In this document: positions 53,531 to 64,000 of the stretch, in pieces
How the letters are laid out: every line of letters starts with the position of its first letter
Numbering within the stretch: the first letter of the stretch is position 1
Assembly (NCBI GenBank): GCA_951799445.1
Contig: OX637287.1
Coordinates: 54,093,724 to 54,157,723, forward strand
From: Pseudisothecium myosuroides
Taxonomy: Eukaryota > Streptophyta > Bryopsida > Hypnales > Lembophyllaceae
Length of the DNA: 64,000 nucleotides
Reading direction: 5' to 3'
Program-made: the position numbers and the translations under genes
Notes under the pieces: generated by a model
What the model was told of the DNA's origin: nothing
Databases searched by the model: none
What the model saw: the letters and a program-made list of their open reading frames with translations, nothing else

Positions 53531-54838
53531 TCATTGCTTGTCTGAGAAATGCCCTGTCGACGCTAGTTCATCAGAAAGGTCGGTAGGATCCTTCCTGGCA
53601 AGAAGCTCCGCTGCTCGTTCTTTCTCAATTCGTTCCCTTTCGCAATCTGCAAAGCTTTGGACGATGTCCAGCATGGCACCCGTGGATCCAAAGAACACTA
53701 GAGGTGCCAGAGATTTCTTCTTAATGCCTACTGGAATGGCGAGAGCTGCTCCCAAGACGGAAAATATCCATGACCTGCCAATATGAACAATTTTCAAATT
53801 TGTAGAAGTCACATACGATGGTGAAGTTGAAATAGTGTACTTCAATGCGGATTGAGAATGCTCACCCTCGCAGAACTAAAATCTCCTTAACTCAAACTCT
53901 TTCGGCTGGTTTGTACTATAGAGAACTCGGAGGAGAAACTCAATATATGCTAGAAGTTGATCTCATGATCTTTGGTTGTAATCAAAATACGCTAGGGTCC
54001 TCTGTACAAATTATAGGACTTCGTTAGTTTTAATACCCTGTACAACGCCGGACCAGCACAGCGGATCCTTTATTCTACTCCTGTCACAATTCAACATAAT
54101 AACGCCCCAAGCTCTCAGTCACATACTGTCCACAAAGCCATCAGGCTTTCAGAATAGCGTATATTGGGTCAAACCCAATCATCACTGAGCTCAGATACCG
54201 GCGACAGACGAGTAGAATGCAGCACTGGAAGGTAAAATTCGAAACCTCCATCATTCTTGAAGCCAAAATACGCTCTTCAAGCGAAAATGTGCATATGGAG
54301 AGATAAATCAACAGACTTCTGCGGAAACCAACCCCAAAACGAACCCGAAAACCCTAGTGCTCAAGAAAGAGCTTTGGCGGATTCTTAACAGAAATTAGGT
54401 CATCAACTCCGCCAAATCTCTGCTTCGAATGTCAAACCCTACACTCAGAAGAATTTACTCTTTTCAAACGACCATCAAAAAACAATAACGTCATCAACTC
54501 TGCCAAATCTCTGCTTTGAATGTAAAACCCTAATGCTCAGGAGAACTCAGTGTTTTCAAACCATCGTACGTGACAATTAGACCACGAAAACTAAACAGGC
54601 CACTGCAATCTCGTCGGAGAGATCGTTCTCTTTCACACACACTTGCTGTTTGTCTTTGACAGACATGGCAAACGCAACTTGAAATCGCAACTCCTATCCA
54701 ACAGAGAGCACAGAATTGTGCCAATCTAAATCAACCAACATGCTGGCAGAATGCGGAAGCAAGCACGTACCCATAAAGAGAGCACTCGTCCAAGTTGTGT
54801 TCCGTAGCAGGAGGCTGATGCGAATTCGCCATTGCCAT
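53531..54838 (-). CDS. Small two-helix membrane protein, plant-conserved, function unknown (2 exons)
   Basis: Exons 54,838-54,771 and 53,774-53,531 join across a 996-nt GT-AG intron (split Gly codon) and give 103 residues. The start MAMANSHQPPATEHNLDECSL is hydrophilic; then come two hydrophobic segments, SWIFSVLGAALAIPVGI (about 24-40) and LAPLVFFGSTGAMLDIV (about 45-61), and a charged, helical tail (CERERIEKERAAELLARKD). I recall similar small plant proteins of the same layout but no assigned function, so location and role are open. ATG 54,832 (third codon) is an alternative start. A telo-box lies 37 nt upstream. The intron contains tandem 91-bp repeats. Confidence 0.75.
54346..54575. repeat. 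Tandem 91-bp repeats in an intron
   Basis: Units starting 'gtcatcaactc.gccaaatctctgct' occur at 54,399 and 54,490, each followed by 'aaaaccctaa..ctcag.agaa', with a partial third unit at 54,346. They lie within the intron of the 103-residue protein gene. Confidence 0.7.
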
Positions 54839-54874
54839 ACCCGTCGGAATTGATCTGAACGCGAAACGGAAATT

Positions 54875-54890
54875 CTAAACCCTAAACCCC
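54875..54890 (-). promoter_or_regulatory. Telo-box upstream of the 103-residue protein gene
   Basis: CTAAACCCTAAACCCC lies 37 nt before the start codon on the gene's 5' side, likely in the 5' UTR or at the transcription start. Confidence 0.55.
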
Positions 54891-55016
54891 TAGCATTCGC
54901 CAAGCCTCGATCTTCGTTTTCTGTGGATTCTTGTTGTTTCCTGCAGCCAAATCAAAAATCCAGGGTTTGCACCAATATAAGGGAGAAGCACCCAAAACCA
55001 ACAGTGTAGAGGCTCA

Positions 55017-55285
55017 GTGATCTGGACAGTGTGGCTCGATCGCGATGCGATTTGCTTTAACAACAACAGTCCCTGGCCACCCCAAAAACTTGAACAGGTG
55101 CTATGGGATGCGTTCGTGGATCATGCAAGGGTGCCCTGGTTCAAAACTACGAAGCTCTGCGGCTTAAGTTATATCCCGACAAGGAGAATACCTTCCTCAA
55201 CAACATCTGGCTCCAATCGGACTTTCTCGGGCAGAGAACTCACCTTAAGATTGACTGGAATCTCACTCATCCTACAGTAAGTTAA
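55017..55285 (+). pseudogene. Probable LINE (non-LTR retrotransposon) remnant
   Basis: One frame reads IWTVWLDRDAICFNN...QVLWDAFVDHARV, similar to the C-terminal part of plant LINE reverse transcriptases. After about 120 nt the similarity seems to continue in another frame (LYPDKENTFLNNIW). A frameshifted fragment is the simplest reading; a host gene exon is less likely. Confidence 0.4.
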
Positions 55286-55432
55286 GTTGGGCGCTTTCAA
55301 CTAAGTTGCGGTGGAACTCGCTTAGCTGGCTCCCGATCTCTCCTGGCTTGTTGCTGCTCGGGCTTGCGTTCTGCTGACTCTGCGAGCGTTTTGTTGCTAG
55401 TCTACAGTTTGGTATGGTAAGTTAGTTTATTA

Positions 55433-56077
55433 TTAACCCCTAAATACCCAAGGCACCCAAATGTGGTGTTGAAGAAACTTTGAAGTTAAATAAAACCTTA
55501 CCAAATTGCTATTTTTAGTAGTTTATATTTTTGAAAGATTCTTCTTGAAGTCCAGTTTTAGCATCAAAAATCCGATTTTGAAAATGAATGATTATGATTT
55601 TTCTATTCAAGATTTTGTGCAAAGGTACCCATTGCAATCTTGACTTTTTGTAGTGTTGAGGGCTCTTGGAAATGAGCCTCAAATTCACTAGATCTTGGAG
55701 AAAAAATCACACTAGAAATTCATTTAAAAAAATTGTAGAGTAGATTTTGAGAAGTCATAAATTGATTGGGATTATATTTGTTATGCCCTTCAACCTCACA
55801 TTTTTTTGATCTTGAACTTTTTAGATTTCACATGCAAAAAGAGAGCTCAAAGATTTTCATAGTTTTAACACCTTGATGATCAAACATTATAATCTTTCAA
55901 TCCTTAAATGATATTGTTGTGTTTTCTTTTCCTATGTGATCTCTAACATGTCTAGTTTGAATTTATACGGTTACAATTCAAAAAAAATTGATTCAAGTTA
56001 TCAAAATAATGGCTTTTTGTTCAATTTAGAGCAAATTCCAAGAGGCTCAAACCAGGCCTTGGGCATTTGAGGGTTAA
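55433..56077. mobile_element. TTAA-flanked DNA transposon, copy 5
   Basis: 645 bp. Ends TTAACCCCTAAATACCCAAGGC and GCCTTGGGCATTTGAGGGTTAA. Interior AT-rich. A related left part recurs at 58,673 onward. Confidence 0.75.
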
Positions 56078-56450
56078 TAAGTTAGTGTGTCCTATGCCAT
56101 TGCCACAATCAATATAAAACTAAAAGTGATTTTTGAATTTTTAAAATTAAAAATAACTCAAAGATCCATAACTTTTCCATTGTGAGTCAAAACGTCAATA
56201 AAACAAAGCCTGTGCACCTTCCTCGCCCAAGGCTTTCCGACGATACCATGAACACGGCAACTAGGGGGACGCACAGTCCATGAGATCTCAATGTAACAAA
56301 CAAATAAACAGCCTGGCTTAAGGTATGGATGCTTTAGAAAATTTTAAAAATATATCCCATTGAGGACCTTCTCCTCTAGTTTTGTGTACCTTTTCCTCCT
56401 TCAATGAAAATTGTCTATGTGTGTCAAGAAGAAAAAAAAACGACAGTTTA
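56078..56450. other. Intergenic DNA, nothing recognised
   Basis: AT-rich, with no gene or clear repeat. Confidence 0.45.
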
Positions 56451-56612
56451 TCCAATTGCAATAATTTTTAGACATAGTAGTCACTCTAGAACGTAAATCT
56501 AGGTAGCCAATAGATAGCTTGTCATTTTGGTCATCAAACAAGAAGCTATCTATGGCCAATCTAGATTTAAATTTTAGAATGACTACTGTGTCTAGAAATT
56601 ATTGCAGTTGGA
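56451..56612. repeat. 162-bp near-perfect hairpin
   Basis: Arms of about 72 nt mirror each other: TCCAATTGCAATAATTTTTAG / CTAGAAATTATTGCAGTTGGA at the ends and AGATAGCTTGT / ACAAGAAGCTATCT near the loop. Probably a small foldback element. If transcribed it would give a long hairpin RNA. Confidence 0.65.
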
Positions 56613-57175
56613 TAGCTATTGGTCATTTTGGGTGCTTCTCCCTTACTGCCCCATACAATAGAATTGTGTAGGCAAGCCAATTTCCATGGCCAATCACAAT
56701 TTCTGCAGACCCTAATGTGCTTACACACATGATGGTCTTCCAAATCAATACTTGTCACTTTAGACAGAATTGTCTAAATGTGGGCAATGGATTTTCTAAG
56801 GGAGGGCCGGGGTATGAATGGTCTACTTTTCTCCCGTTGCGCGAGGACAAATAGATATAAATTTATATATAAATCTCTCCCCCCCTATTTTAGAGTGGAT
56901 AATTTTGTTTTCCGTAACCTCTACGCACACAGTCATTTTTTTTCAAATCTTCCAAATTTTATCATCCATAGTAAATAATTTCCCATGATTTCTTTGTTGT
57001 TGTTTTTCCCCTCAAAAGCTTTGCAAAAAGCTCGCAAACCATATATACAAACATCTCTTTTGGCCAAGTAAGTGACTACAAGTCAAAAAGGTTGAAAAAG
57101 GCGTCTCCTTCTAAAATAAATGTAAGCTAAAGAAAACTACATCTAAAATCGTTCCAACAAACATCTAAAAAGAAT
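56613..57175. other. Intergenic DNA, nothing recognised
   Basis: No gene or RNA was seen. Confidence 0.45.
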
Positions 57176-57485
57176 CATTAGGAGAGATTTGAGGGCTGGG
57201 AGGGGCCATTTCAGGCTGTTCCCGCAGCTGGGAATAGTCAGAATGTAAAAGTAATTAAAAAGTAATTAAAAAATTAAAAAAAATTAAAAAAATTAAAAAA
57301 AATTAAAAAAAAATTAAAAAAATAAAAAATATTAAACTTTTTTTCTTATAAAAAAAATATTAAAAAATTAATTTTCTGACGTGGCACTCTCTCGGCCACG
57401 TCAAATTACTGCTCCTAGGCTGTTCCCAAGGTTCCCAGGGCCAGATAACTCGCGGGCTCTTGGAGACCTCAAATCTCTCCTAATG
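57176..57485. mobile_element. CATTAG-ended MITE, copy 2
   Basis: 310 bp with inverted ends CATTAGGAGAGATTTGAGG. It has a GC-rich rim, an (AATTAAAAA)n-like core, and an internal stem TGACGTGGC/GCCACGTCA. It is similar in size and design to 36,293-36,600. Confidence 0.65.
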
Positions 57486-59433
57486 AGTGTCCAATAAACT
57501 ATTTGAGCACGTTTTTTAATACTAAATCAGCTTAGGATATGCTCCCATCTAGTCTTACCTACAAAAATCTATTTGCTGTCTGTAATTATTGCAGGGTATG
57601 ATAATTTATTAAACAACTAATTGCTCAACTATCTACTAGAAAATGATTAATATTATATAAAATAAACTTCCCCCAATTAATATGTATTGAGGAAGCTTAA
57701 GGGTAAATCATGTATGGATGAAAAGAAAAGAAAAAGCTCTATGATTGTAACTCAATGATATAGATATATTGGAGGAGTTTTAATCTAGTATAAAATCCAA
57801 AAGTAATTGTACTATGTTTAGATTGAATACTTAGGGGTTAAAATCACCATAGTTAAGAATTTACGATATAAACTCAAAGCAAATCAAATCTCATGAAAAT
57901 CACTTATATTCAATTTTCAATTGATTTTAGATGGACTTACAAATTTTGGTTTCACATTTCATCAATAAATATTATTAGTGCAAAAATAGATTCAACCAAA
58001 TGGGATACGGATGTGATTTATGAGTCATAGTTTATAAATTTTGTTTGAAAATCATTATTAAAAAATTTCGTTTATGTTGCACTTTATAATGCATCTTCAA
58101 ATATTTTGAAGTTTGGAATATCTTAAGGATTTTTAAGGATTGAAAGTAATTACTCCTTTGATATATTAGTAAACACAAAATATTGATCAAAGACCAATTT
58201 TTGTACATTAATTCCTAAATGACATTAATTACATTTTGGTGTTGAGAAAATCTTAAAGTGAAATAAAATCCTACCAAATTACTACTTATAGTATTTTTTG
58301 GAGGTACATGAATACATAATCACTCAAGTGAGTGAAGTTTGCTTGCTTTAAGCATCAATTTTTATTTTTTTTATAAAACTATTTGTGATTTTTCTGTTCA
58401 AGTTTTCATGCAAGGGCCCCCTTGCAAAACTTGGTTTTCTAGTCTAATATCAGCTCTTGGACCCTATACCCTAAATCCAAGAGCTAAATCCAAGAGTGAG
58501 TCAGACTAAAATACTTTTGGAACCTGGAAAAAAACCATATTATAAAATTTGTAGTGTACATTTGACATGTGATAAAATGAGTATAGTTATATGTGTCATT
58601 TCCTTCTAACCTCATATTTTTTGCATGTACATAATGTTAGATTGGACAAGTAAGCAAAGGATTGAAGGACTTTAACCTCTAAATGCCCAAGGCACCGAAT
58701 TCTGGTGTCAACAAAACTTTGATTTTATATAAAACCTTATCAAGTTCTATTTTTAATAGTTTTTATTTAAAAAAATTCTTTTTGAAGTCTAATTTTAGTA
58801 TGAAAAATCCAATTTTGAAAATAAATGACTATGATTTTTCTATTCAAGATTTTGTGCAGGGGTGTCCATTGCAAATCTTGATTTTCTAGTGTTGAAGTCT
58901 CTTGGAAATGACACTAAAACTTGGAAGAAAAAAAGCATTAGAAATTTATTTTAAAAAATTGTAGAGTAGATTTTGAGAAGATTTAATAACTGGGGTTATG
59001 CATGTTATACCTTTTAACCTCATGCTTTTTTGGTGACCAATTTTTTTAGTTTCCCACATGTGAAGAGAGGATTGAAAGACTTCAAATCACTTTCACAGTT
59101 TTAACACCCTCATGATCAAACATTATAATTTTTCAATCCAAAGGTTATATTGCTGTGTTTTCTTTTCCTGTGTGATCTCTAACATGTCAAGTTTGAATTT
59201 CTACGGTTACAATTAAAAGAAAATGATAAAACTTATTAAAATGTTGGATTTTTGTTCAATTTAGAGCATGATACTTATCAAATCTTTCATTTTTTGTTTT
59301 GTTCTGAACTTGCTTCAAGAAACCTCAAAAAGGGTCATGGACATAGAAGACTTGACTTACTACTGCATCCTGATCCTGTGGTGGTCAATCCCCAAATCCA
59401 TTGACATCAACTTACAATGAGCTTTAAGTATAG
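57486..59433. repeat. AT-rich DNA with decayed TTAA-type element pieces
   Basis: A left end of the 55,433 type (tttaacctctaaatgcccaaggcacc) starts at 58,672 and the similarity runs to about 59,270. Looser matches with TTAA ends occur at 57,836 and 58,209-58,650. No complete element and no gene were seen. Confidence 0.5.
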
Positions 59434-60245
59434 ATGATTGTTGTTTCCAACTGCTTCTCTTCCAAAATCAGACATTATTTTTCAGTTGGTAAATCATCCT
59501 CTGGGCTCGGGCTGACTCGCAGACAAAAACGATATATAATACTTAACCGTTATTCATGTACTAAACGTACAAGCCATTGTCACATTAAGAGTACCGAGTT
59601 TCATAGTTGGGCAAGGCATAACGGGATTCATGGCGATAGCGACCACACGACTAGAAAAAACAAACGAGTGAGCCTGGATGTGGAGGGTGCCTGGATGGAA
59701 TGGGTGAGACTTGAGAGTCTCTCATGCTGATATGCAACTTATTAACTTCATATAATGCGTCAACTAATCATGCAATTTAGAACCTCTCATACTTAATTAA
59801 GTGAGCAGGCTTTCAATGCTTCCGTTACTTAGATACTCAACAACTTGAACGTAGTTGCACCTCCAAAGTCTAAACGGTAGTAACTTTGAGCCCTGTACTC
59901 AACACAGATTTGCAAGTAGTAGAAAGTATAGCAGAATCATGCTTTGTTAACACAGCCTCCTCCTCAACAGATTAAAGGCGACTCCCAGTTTACAACTTCC
60001 AGTAGAACACCTGACTCTCTGTCAACACAGTTTTGTAGAAGAGAGGAGAAGTGAGCAGTTTCATTGTTTGCAGACCAGGCAAAGAGCCTCCTTGTAGCAT
60101 TATCGGGATCCGAGTGTTACATGCTTTGATCACCACACGATTCACTATTGTGGCCGGGGCACTAGCTAAGTGTACAACACCAACTGAATGCAAAAATATA
60201 CTTATGAGCTCAAAGTTCTTGTTTGAGCAGTGACAATAATTTGTC
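59434..60245. other. Intergenic DNA, nothing assigned
   Basis: A 98-codon frame at 59,434-59,730 (+) does not resemble a protein I know and has no convincing splice partners. Confidence 0.35.
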
Positions 60246-60515
60246 ATGGGAAGCCATAGCCACACCCTCGATGTGATGCTGCTTCACGTCCTCCTCCTGT
60301 TGTCCAATTTCCTGGCGATGGCGTCGTTCTACTTCACGTTCTCTTACAGCACCATGATGTGGATCTACTTCGTGGGCGTGGTGGGCGGTCTGGTCATTGC
60401 CATGCCAGATTGCGCTTTCTTCAATCGCAGCCCCCGGAGCTGGATGCAGCCTCTGGGCAACGAAGCTGCTGTCACGCAAGCTATGCATGGCGAGGGTGAA
60501 GCACGCGCATGCTAG
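60246..60515 (+). CDS. Small membrane protein, DTM1/SPC12-like
   Basis: 89 residues in one exon. Two hydrophobic segments (VMLLHVLLLLSNFLAMASFYF, about 9-29, and MMWIYFVGVVGGLVIAMP, about 37-54) are followed by DCAFFNRSPRSWMQPLG. The pattern of two helices, then MPD..FF.R....W, resembles plant signal-peptidase-complex-like proteins such as rice DTM1, which act in the ER membrane. Known members usually have MPDWDFF; here a Cys replaces that Trp. It starts at the first ATG of the frame. Family membership is from memory and needs a search. Confidence 0.55.
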   Translation: MGSHSHTLDVMLLHVLLLLSNFLAMASFYFTFSYSTMMWIYFVGVVGGLVIAMPDCAFFNRSPRSWMQPLGNEAAVTQAMHGEGEARAC

Positions 60516-62125
60516 TTCCGAGGATGTACCGTCTCGGCTCTCTTCGTTTCCGGGCTTCCCGTACAGTGCAGCTACTTCTGGAGGAGGCGGATGATAAGGG
60601 ACGATGCATTCTGTGAATCTGTTTAATTTCATCTTCCGTTTTTCTTCTTACCGCTGTGGCTATGGCGCTTTGGTGCTGATTATGTTTTGTTGGCTTCTTC
60701 ATTTGATATGACTGCTGTAGCTGCAGTTGCAGTTGGAATTTCTATTTTGGAGCTTTTCATCATATAATTAGAAAAGAGGCATAGCAGAATGCTCCTCTCG
60801 TCTTGTCTGCACGCTCAGACCTAAGCAATTGTCCCGTTTCTGATTTGATGAAAATAATAAACTCGTTTTTGCAAATTTCGCCCGTAGAGTAGTGCTGATC
60901 AGTACTGTCCACCTTCTTCATTGTGGTGCACTGTATTTGACTGTTCAATCCTGTGCAGTTACCGCCAATCACAGTTTTCACATAGTTCGACCATAGAGCT
61001 AAGCTTTAATTTCTGGACTAAAGATGTGAGAAGACCTGTTCCAAAGAAGAAAAATCTCAGAAAATGCCAAACTTTTCTAAATCTAAGGTCAAAGCTTTGC
61101 CGTCACGGGGTAAACCATAAAAAAACACCAAATTCCTATTTTTTTTTTCACAACTTGGGACATGTGTCATGTATTCATCAGTTCCAACCTTGAAAACGAA
61201 AAAAAACAAAGCTTATATGATTTGCCAGGGAATTAGTAGTTGGGCCCAAGGTGTTTGAAGCTCCTTTCAAGAGTCTTATGTGGATTGGCAGAGATGGATG
61301 ACAGTGATCACCAATCTGAGTCTTTATTGAGTCACAGCATTATCTCTCAAGGACTTCTACGGTAACTCATTCTAAGCCGAATGACTTGTCGGAGTCTAGC
61401 AAGCTGTTCCCAGCAATTACACTGCCGGAGGTACATCTTTCGTAAGAAATACGAGCAATCTTGCAATTTGCAAGAGCATCAATACATAAGAGTGACTGGT
61501 ATTCAAGTCGTGACTCTCATACAGCACACAGAGCTGGCCTGCAGGCGATGTCAGGCTAGCTTTCCAAAACTCTGAGGGGGCTAACGTTGGACAGAGAAGA
61601 ATTAACTAACCATGCACTGTCAAATTTGGGAGCAAACACTTCGGACACTCCAATCATGTTGTGTCCATCGAATTGTTTTAACATGGATTTGAAATACTAT
61701 CATGGAACTGTCCTGAAAATTTCAAACACGACAGTACAATACCATCACCATCTTAGGTACAAGACGTCAGCCATGACAAGGAGCCGGTGAATATCACAGA
61801 CAAAGTGTCATGAAATTGGCAGAACCATCATATGGTTTCCATGTCCATTGGATGAATTGCCCTCATTAAGAATATCTCTTTAAAAGTCAGGGTTTACAGT
61901 ATGATCATCCTGGGTTTGACATTATGACCAATTTGCTCTTCCAAAATTCGTAACCCTAAGACTCACCAGCAAACTGCTACCGTAAAACGGGTAGCAGAAT
62001 GCGGAACCTTCTCCACTTTGGCGCAAGATATGCTGGTTCATGGTTCACACCTCAAAGAGCAGGTTCACTATCGGTCAGCTGCTCGATACGATAACATCCG
62101 TTCTAAGCATTCGTCAACACTAGCT
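60516..62125. other. Intergenic DNA, nothing assigned
   Basis: Presumed 3' UTR of the gene at 60,246, then unassigned DNA. Short frames at 61,381-61,790 have no recognisable product. Confidence 0.4.
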
Positions 62126-62930
62126 TTACTTCGACGGGGGAGAGTGCCGAACAAGAAGTGGAGGTCTGACTGCTTTCCTCTTCGCTTCTGCTTCTAGTCG
62201 CGCATTGAACATCTCCTCCGTCTCCACTGACAGCAGCCTCTTCACCTGCAGAATCACATACAAGTTCCGTTCACTTATAAGAAAGAGGATCTAATTGCGA
62301 CAATGCCAGATGCGACACCTTAAAGTATTGCACAACATTTCGGGAGTGTAAAGCACCTGGACATCACTCTGTTTTACCAATAAAACTTTGAACACTTATA
62401 ACTAAAGCATACAAAATTCGAATAAGGCAGGCTTTGGTGCACTGGAATCCTCTTGCAAATACGAACATGAATAAAAAAACAAAATTGGAAGGTCTAATAG
62501 TGCCAATTTTAGGTGTGATTATTTCAGCTCGAGTTCTACCAAATGCTGCACAACCCGTGATGATCACCCCGGATGCTCGTTGCAAACATGAGATTTCTGG
62601 AATTGATCCAGAGTGCGGAAATTTGCAGCGCAGTATCCAAACCTTAGGAAAATGAAATAGCTTCTCGATGGGTACCAAATCCGATAAGGAACGGATTCGG
62701 TAACCTCGCTTGCCCGAACTAAATGCGCTCCACACTGAATCCACTCGAAAACGACGTACCTGATTGATCATGCCGCAAATGGAGGGCGTGTTCTCCCGAA
62801 ATACCGTCTGGTGCCGTCTCCGAAGCCCCAACGCTCGCACCGTCCCGCGATGCACAATGCGCGTGCCAGGCAGCCCACGCACCAGCTGAATGGCCAATCT
62901 CCGCGTCCATGTGGGTGCGGCACCCGCCAT
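62126..62930 (-). CDS. Mitochondrial ribosomal protein uL30m (2 exons)
   Basis: Protein of the large subunit of the mitochondrial (bacterial-type) ribosome. Exons 62,930-62,760 and 62,245-62,126 join in phase 0 across a 514-nt intron and give 96 residues. Core motifs of the L30 family: VRGLPGTRIVHRGTVRALGLRRRHQTV and then ENTPSICGMINQ|VKRLL across the splice. The C-terminal VETEEMFNAR and PPLLVRHS match the plant mitochondrial form as I know it. I chose ATG 62,930 because the frame extends upstream only to a TTG. The short Arg-rich N-terminus may double as a targeting signal. A telo-box lies 101 nt upstream. Confidence 0.9.
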
Positions 62931-63030
62931 TGCAAACACACAATCCACACCGAATTCTGCAAATGCATCCAAATCCTGAAACCTGTGGTTCCAACCACGC
63001 TCTCACAGCCAAGGCTCAGCGGCAACCCTC

Positions 63031-63045
63031 CTAAACCCTAAACCC
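63031..63045 (-). promoter_or_regulatory. Telo-box upstream of uL30m
   Basis: CTAAACCCTAAACCC lies about 100 nt before the uL30m ATG, as expected for a plant ribosomal protein promoter. Confidence 0.6.
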
Positions 63046-63159
63046 AGGGCCTCCGCGCAAGGTTATACCGGTTTCAGCATTTTTCAACAAGTTATAAACA
63101 TAAACTTCGACCGTTGAAACAACAATCGCGCATGGGTTAGGGTGGACTCACGATCCACA

Positions 63160-63233
63160 GCCTTCTTAGCTCAGCTGGTTAGAGCGTCGTGCTAATAACG
63201 CGAAGGTCACAGGTTCGAGACCTGTAGAGGGCA
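63160..63233 (+). tRNA. tRNA-Ile (anticodon AAU)
   Basis: The 74-nt cloverleaf closes: acceptor GCCTTCT pairs with AGAGGGC (one G-U), followed by discriminator A; D arm GCTC...GAGC; anticodon loop CTAATAA with AAT; T arm ACAGG-TTCGAGA-CCTGT. No CCA is encoded and no intron is present, as for nuclear tRNA-Ile genes. A T run (TTTT at 63,237-63,240) directly downstream is a pol III terminator. Confidence 0.95.
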
Positions 63234-63236
63234 CTC

Positions 63237-63240
63237 TTTT
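63237..63240 (+). terminator. Pol III terminator
   Basis: CTCTTTT four bases after the tRNA end. Confidence 0.8.
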
Positions 63241-63442
63241 GGAAGATTCTGTATCGAGAGACCCTTTAACCGCGATCCACGGTTATGGGTCCGGGCTCGC
63301 CAGTGACCTCTTACTACGTGCCGACTGTCAGCAGCTACCACTCACTAACTGCCATGTACTTTTTGCATGGGCTCCCCTCTCGTGCCAATTGGCAATTGCG
63401 TGGGGCTCCTTCGAATATAATCTTATAATACCCCTCTGAACA

Positions 63443-63560
63443 GGCCTACGTGAAGGCCAGATTCGGACATAAATTAAGTATTTTTTGGGATGTCTGAATT
63501 TTTGAAAATATTACAAGTGAAATTCAGTACGTGAAGGTCTGATCCGGCACCTGAGTACTG
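63443..63560. repeat. Fragment of the TACGTGAAGGTCTGATTCGG MITE family
   Basis: Contains 'tacgtgaaggccagattcgg' at one side and, after about 90 bp including 'ttttttgggatgtctga', another 'tacgtgaaggtctgatccgg' in the same direction. A rearranged or double-ended remnant. Confidence 0.5.
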
Positions 63561-64000
63561 GGGCTCCAAGTTACATGAAGAGGTTATTGTTGGGGTCATC
63601 ACCCAGGAGCTCAGAAGATTGATTTGCTGCTGTAAGATTCAGTGCCTTTGGAAATGGTGGCGTGATTGTCACTGATCAGAAAATTTACAATTTCAGAATG
63701 GATCTCAATGGGGAATGGAATGCAGTGCAAAAAGTGCCCCTATTTTGGGTGGTTCAGTACGCCTTGGAATTCCAGGGTCAATCACAACTCTGCACACTGA
63801 CACGCACCTGCCAAGTACGCACCCGCAGAACGCAGAAGACAATCTCAATTTCACTCATGTTCTTAACAAAAACATTGCATCCACTAATGCTCAAATTCAA
63901 ACCCACAACGCTCACGATGAGGTCCATGAAACTACTCTTGTAACTGATATTTGTAAAACAGTCTCCAGAATAGATTATGAAGAACAGCTGTTGATGCTAT
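63561..64000. other. Unassigned end of the window
   Basis: A 93-codon open frame (63,662-63,943, +) shows no family I know. The window ends before more context is available. Confidence 0.3.

Noticed and set aside
60210..60632. 140-codon antisense frame over the DTM1-like gene
   Set aside because: His/Glu-rich reverse-strand shadow. The plus-strand product has clear membrane helices.

Overview
The window looks like nuclear DNA of a land plant, most likely a bryophyte and probably a moss. That placement is an inference. It rests on intron-rich genes for organelle proteins, a short allene oxide cyclase without a long transit peptide that ends like moss enzymes, telo-box promoters, a Copia retrotransposon, and very AT-rich intergenic DNA packed with small inverted-repeat transposons. 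Protein genes are few. Most of the sequence is repeats.

Layout. 1-5,190 is AT-rich repeat DNA. From about 5,190 to 51,880 the window is one large imperfect inverted duplication. The left arm (5,190-19,755) carries an allene oxide cyclase gene (+, 5,569-8,011) and an 18-exon mitochondrial chaperonin-60 gene (-, 13,651-19,450). The right arm (26,200-51,880) carries the same two genes in mirror order: chaperonin-60 (+, 26,515-32,369) and allene oxide cyclase (-, 50,123-51,616). The loop between the arms (19,755-26,200) holds a plastid ribosomal protein bL31c gene (+, 20,722-21,316). The right arm is longer because it gained four things: an 883-bp foldback element (33,242-34,124), a 3.8-kb block with an intronless bacterial-type nitroreductase gene (37,305-37,976), a tandem partial copy of the post-cyclase region (39,170-41,190), and a complete Copia element with identical LTRs (42,211-47,593). 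Just outside the right arm lies a third, broken chaperonin-60 3' end (52,254-52,466).

52,500-64,000 holds a gene for a 103-residue two-helix membrane protein (-), a LINE-like remnant, several foldback elements, a small DTM1/SPC12-like membrane protein gene (+), a mitochondrial ribosomal protein uL30m gene (-) and a tRNA-Ile(AAU) gene.

The most informative feature is that the arms act as natural before/after comparisons. For several transposon insertions one copy is filled and the other is empty. This shows directly a TTAA target duplication for one family (the hallmark of piggyBac-type elements), a 3-bp target duplication for a second MITE family, and a 5-bp duplication for the Copia element. 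The chaperonin-60 pair also contains a roughly 2.4-kb tract that is almost identical, introns included, between diverged flanks, which suggests recent gene conversion. Both chaperonin genes reconstruct in frame only if a 19-nt microexon is used. No metabolic operon-like system is present. Most protein genes here serve organelles (chaperonin, bL31c, uL30m) or oxylipin synthesis (allene oxide cyclase).
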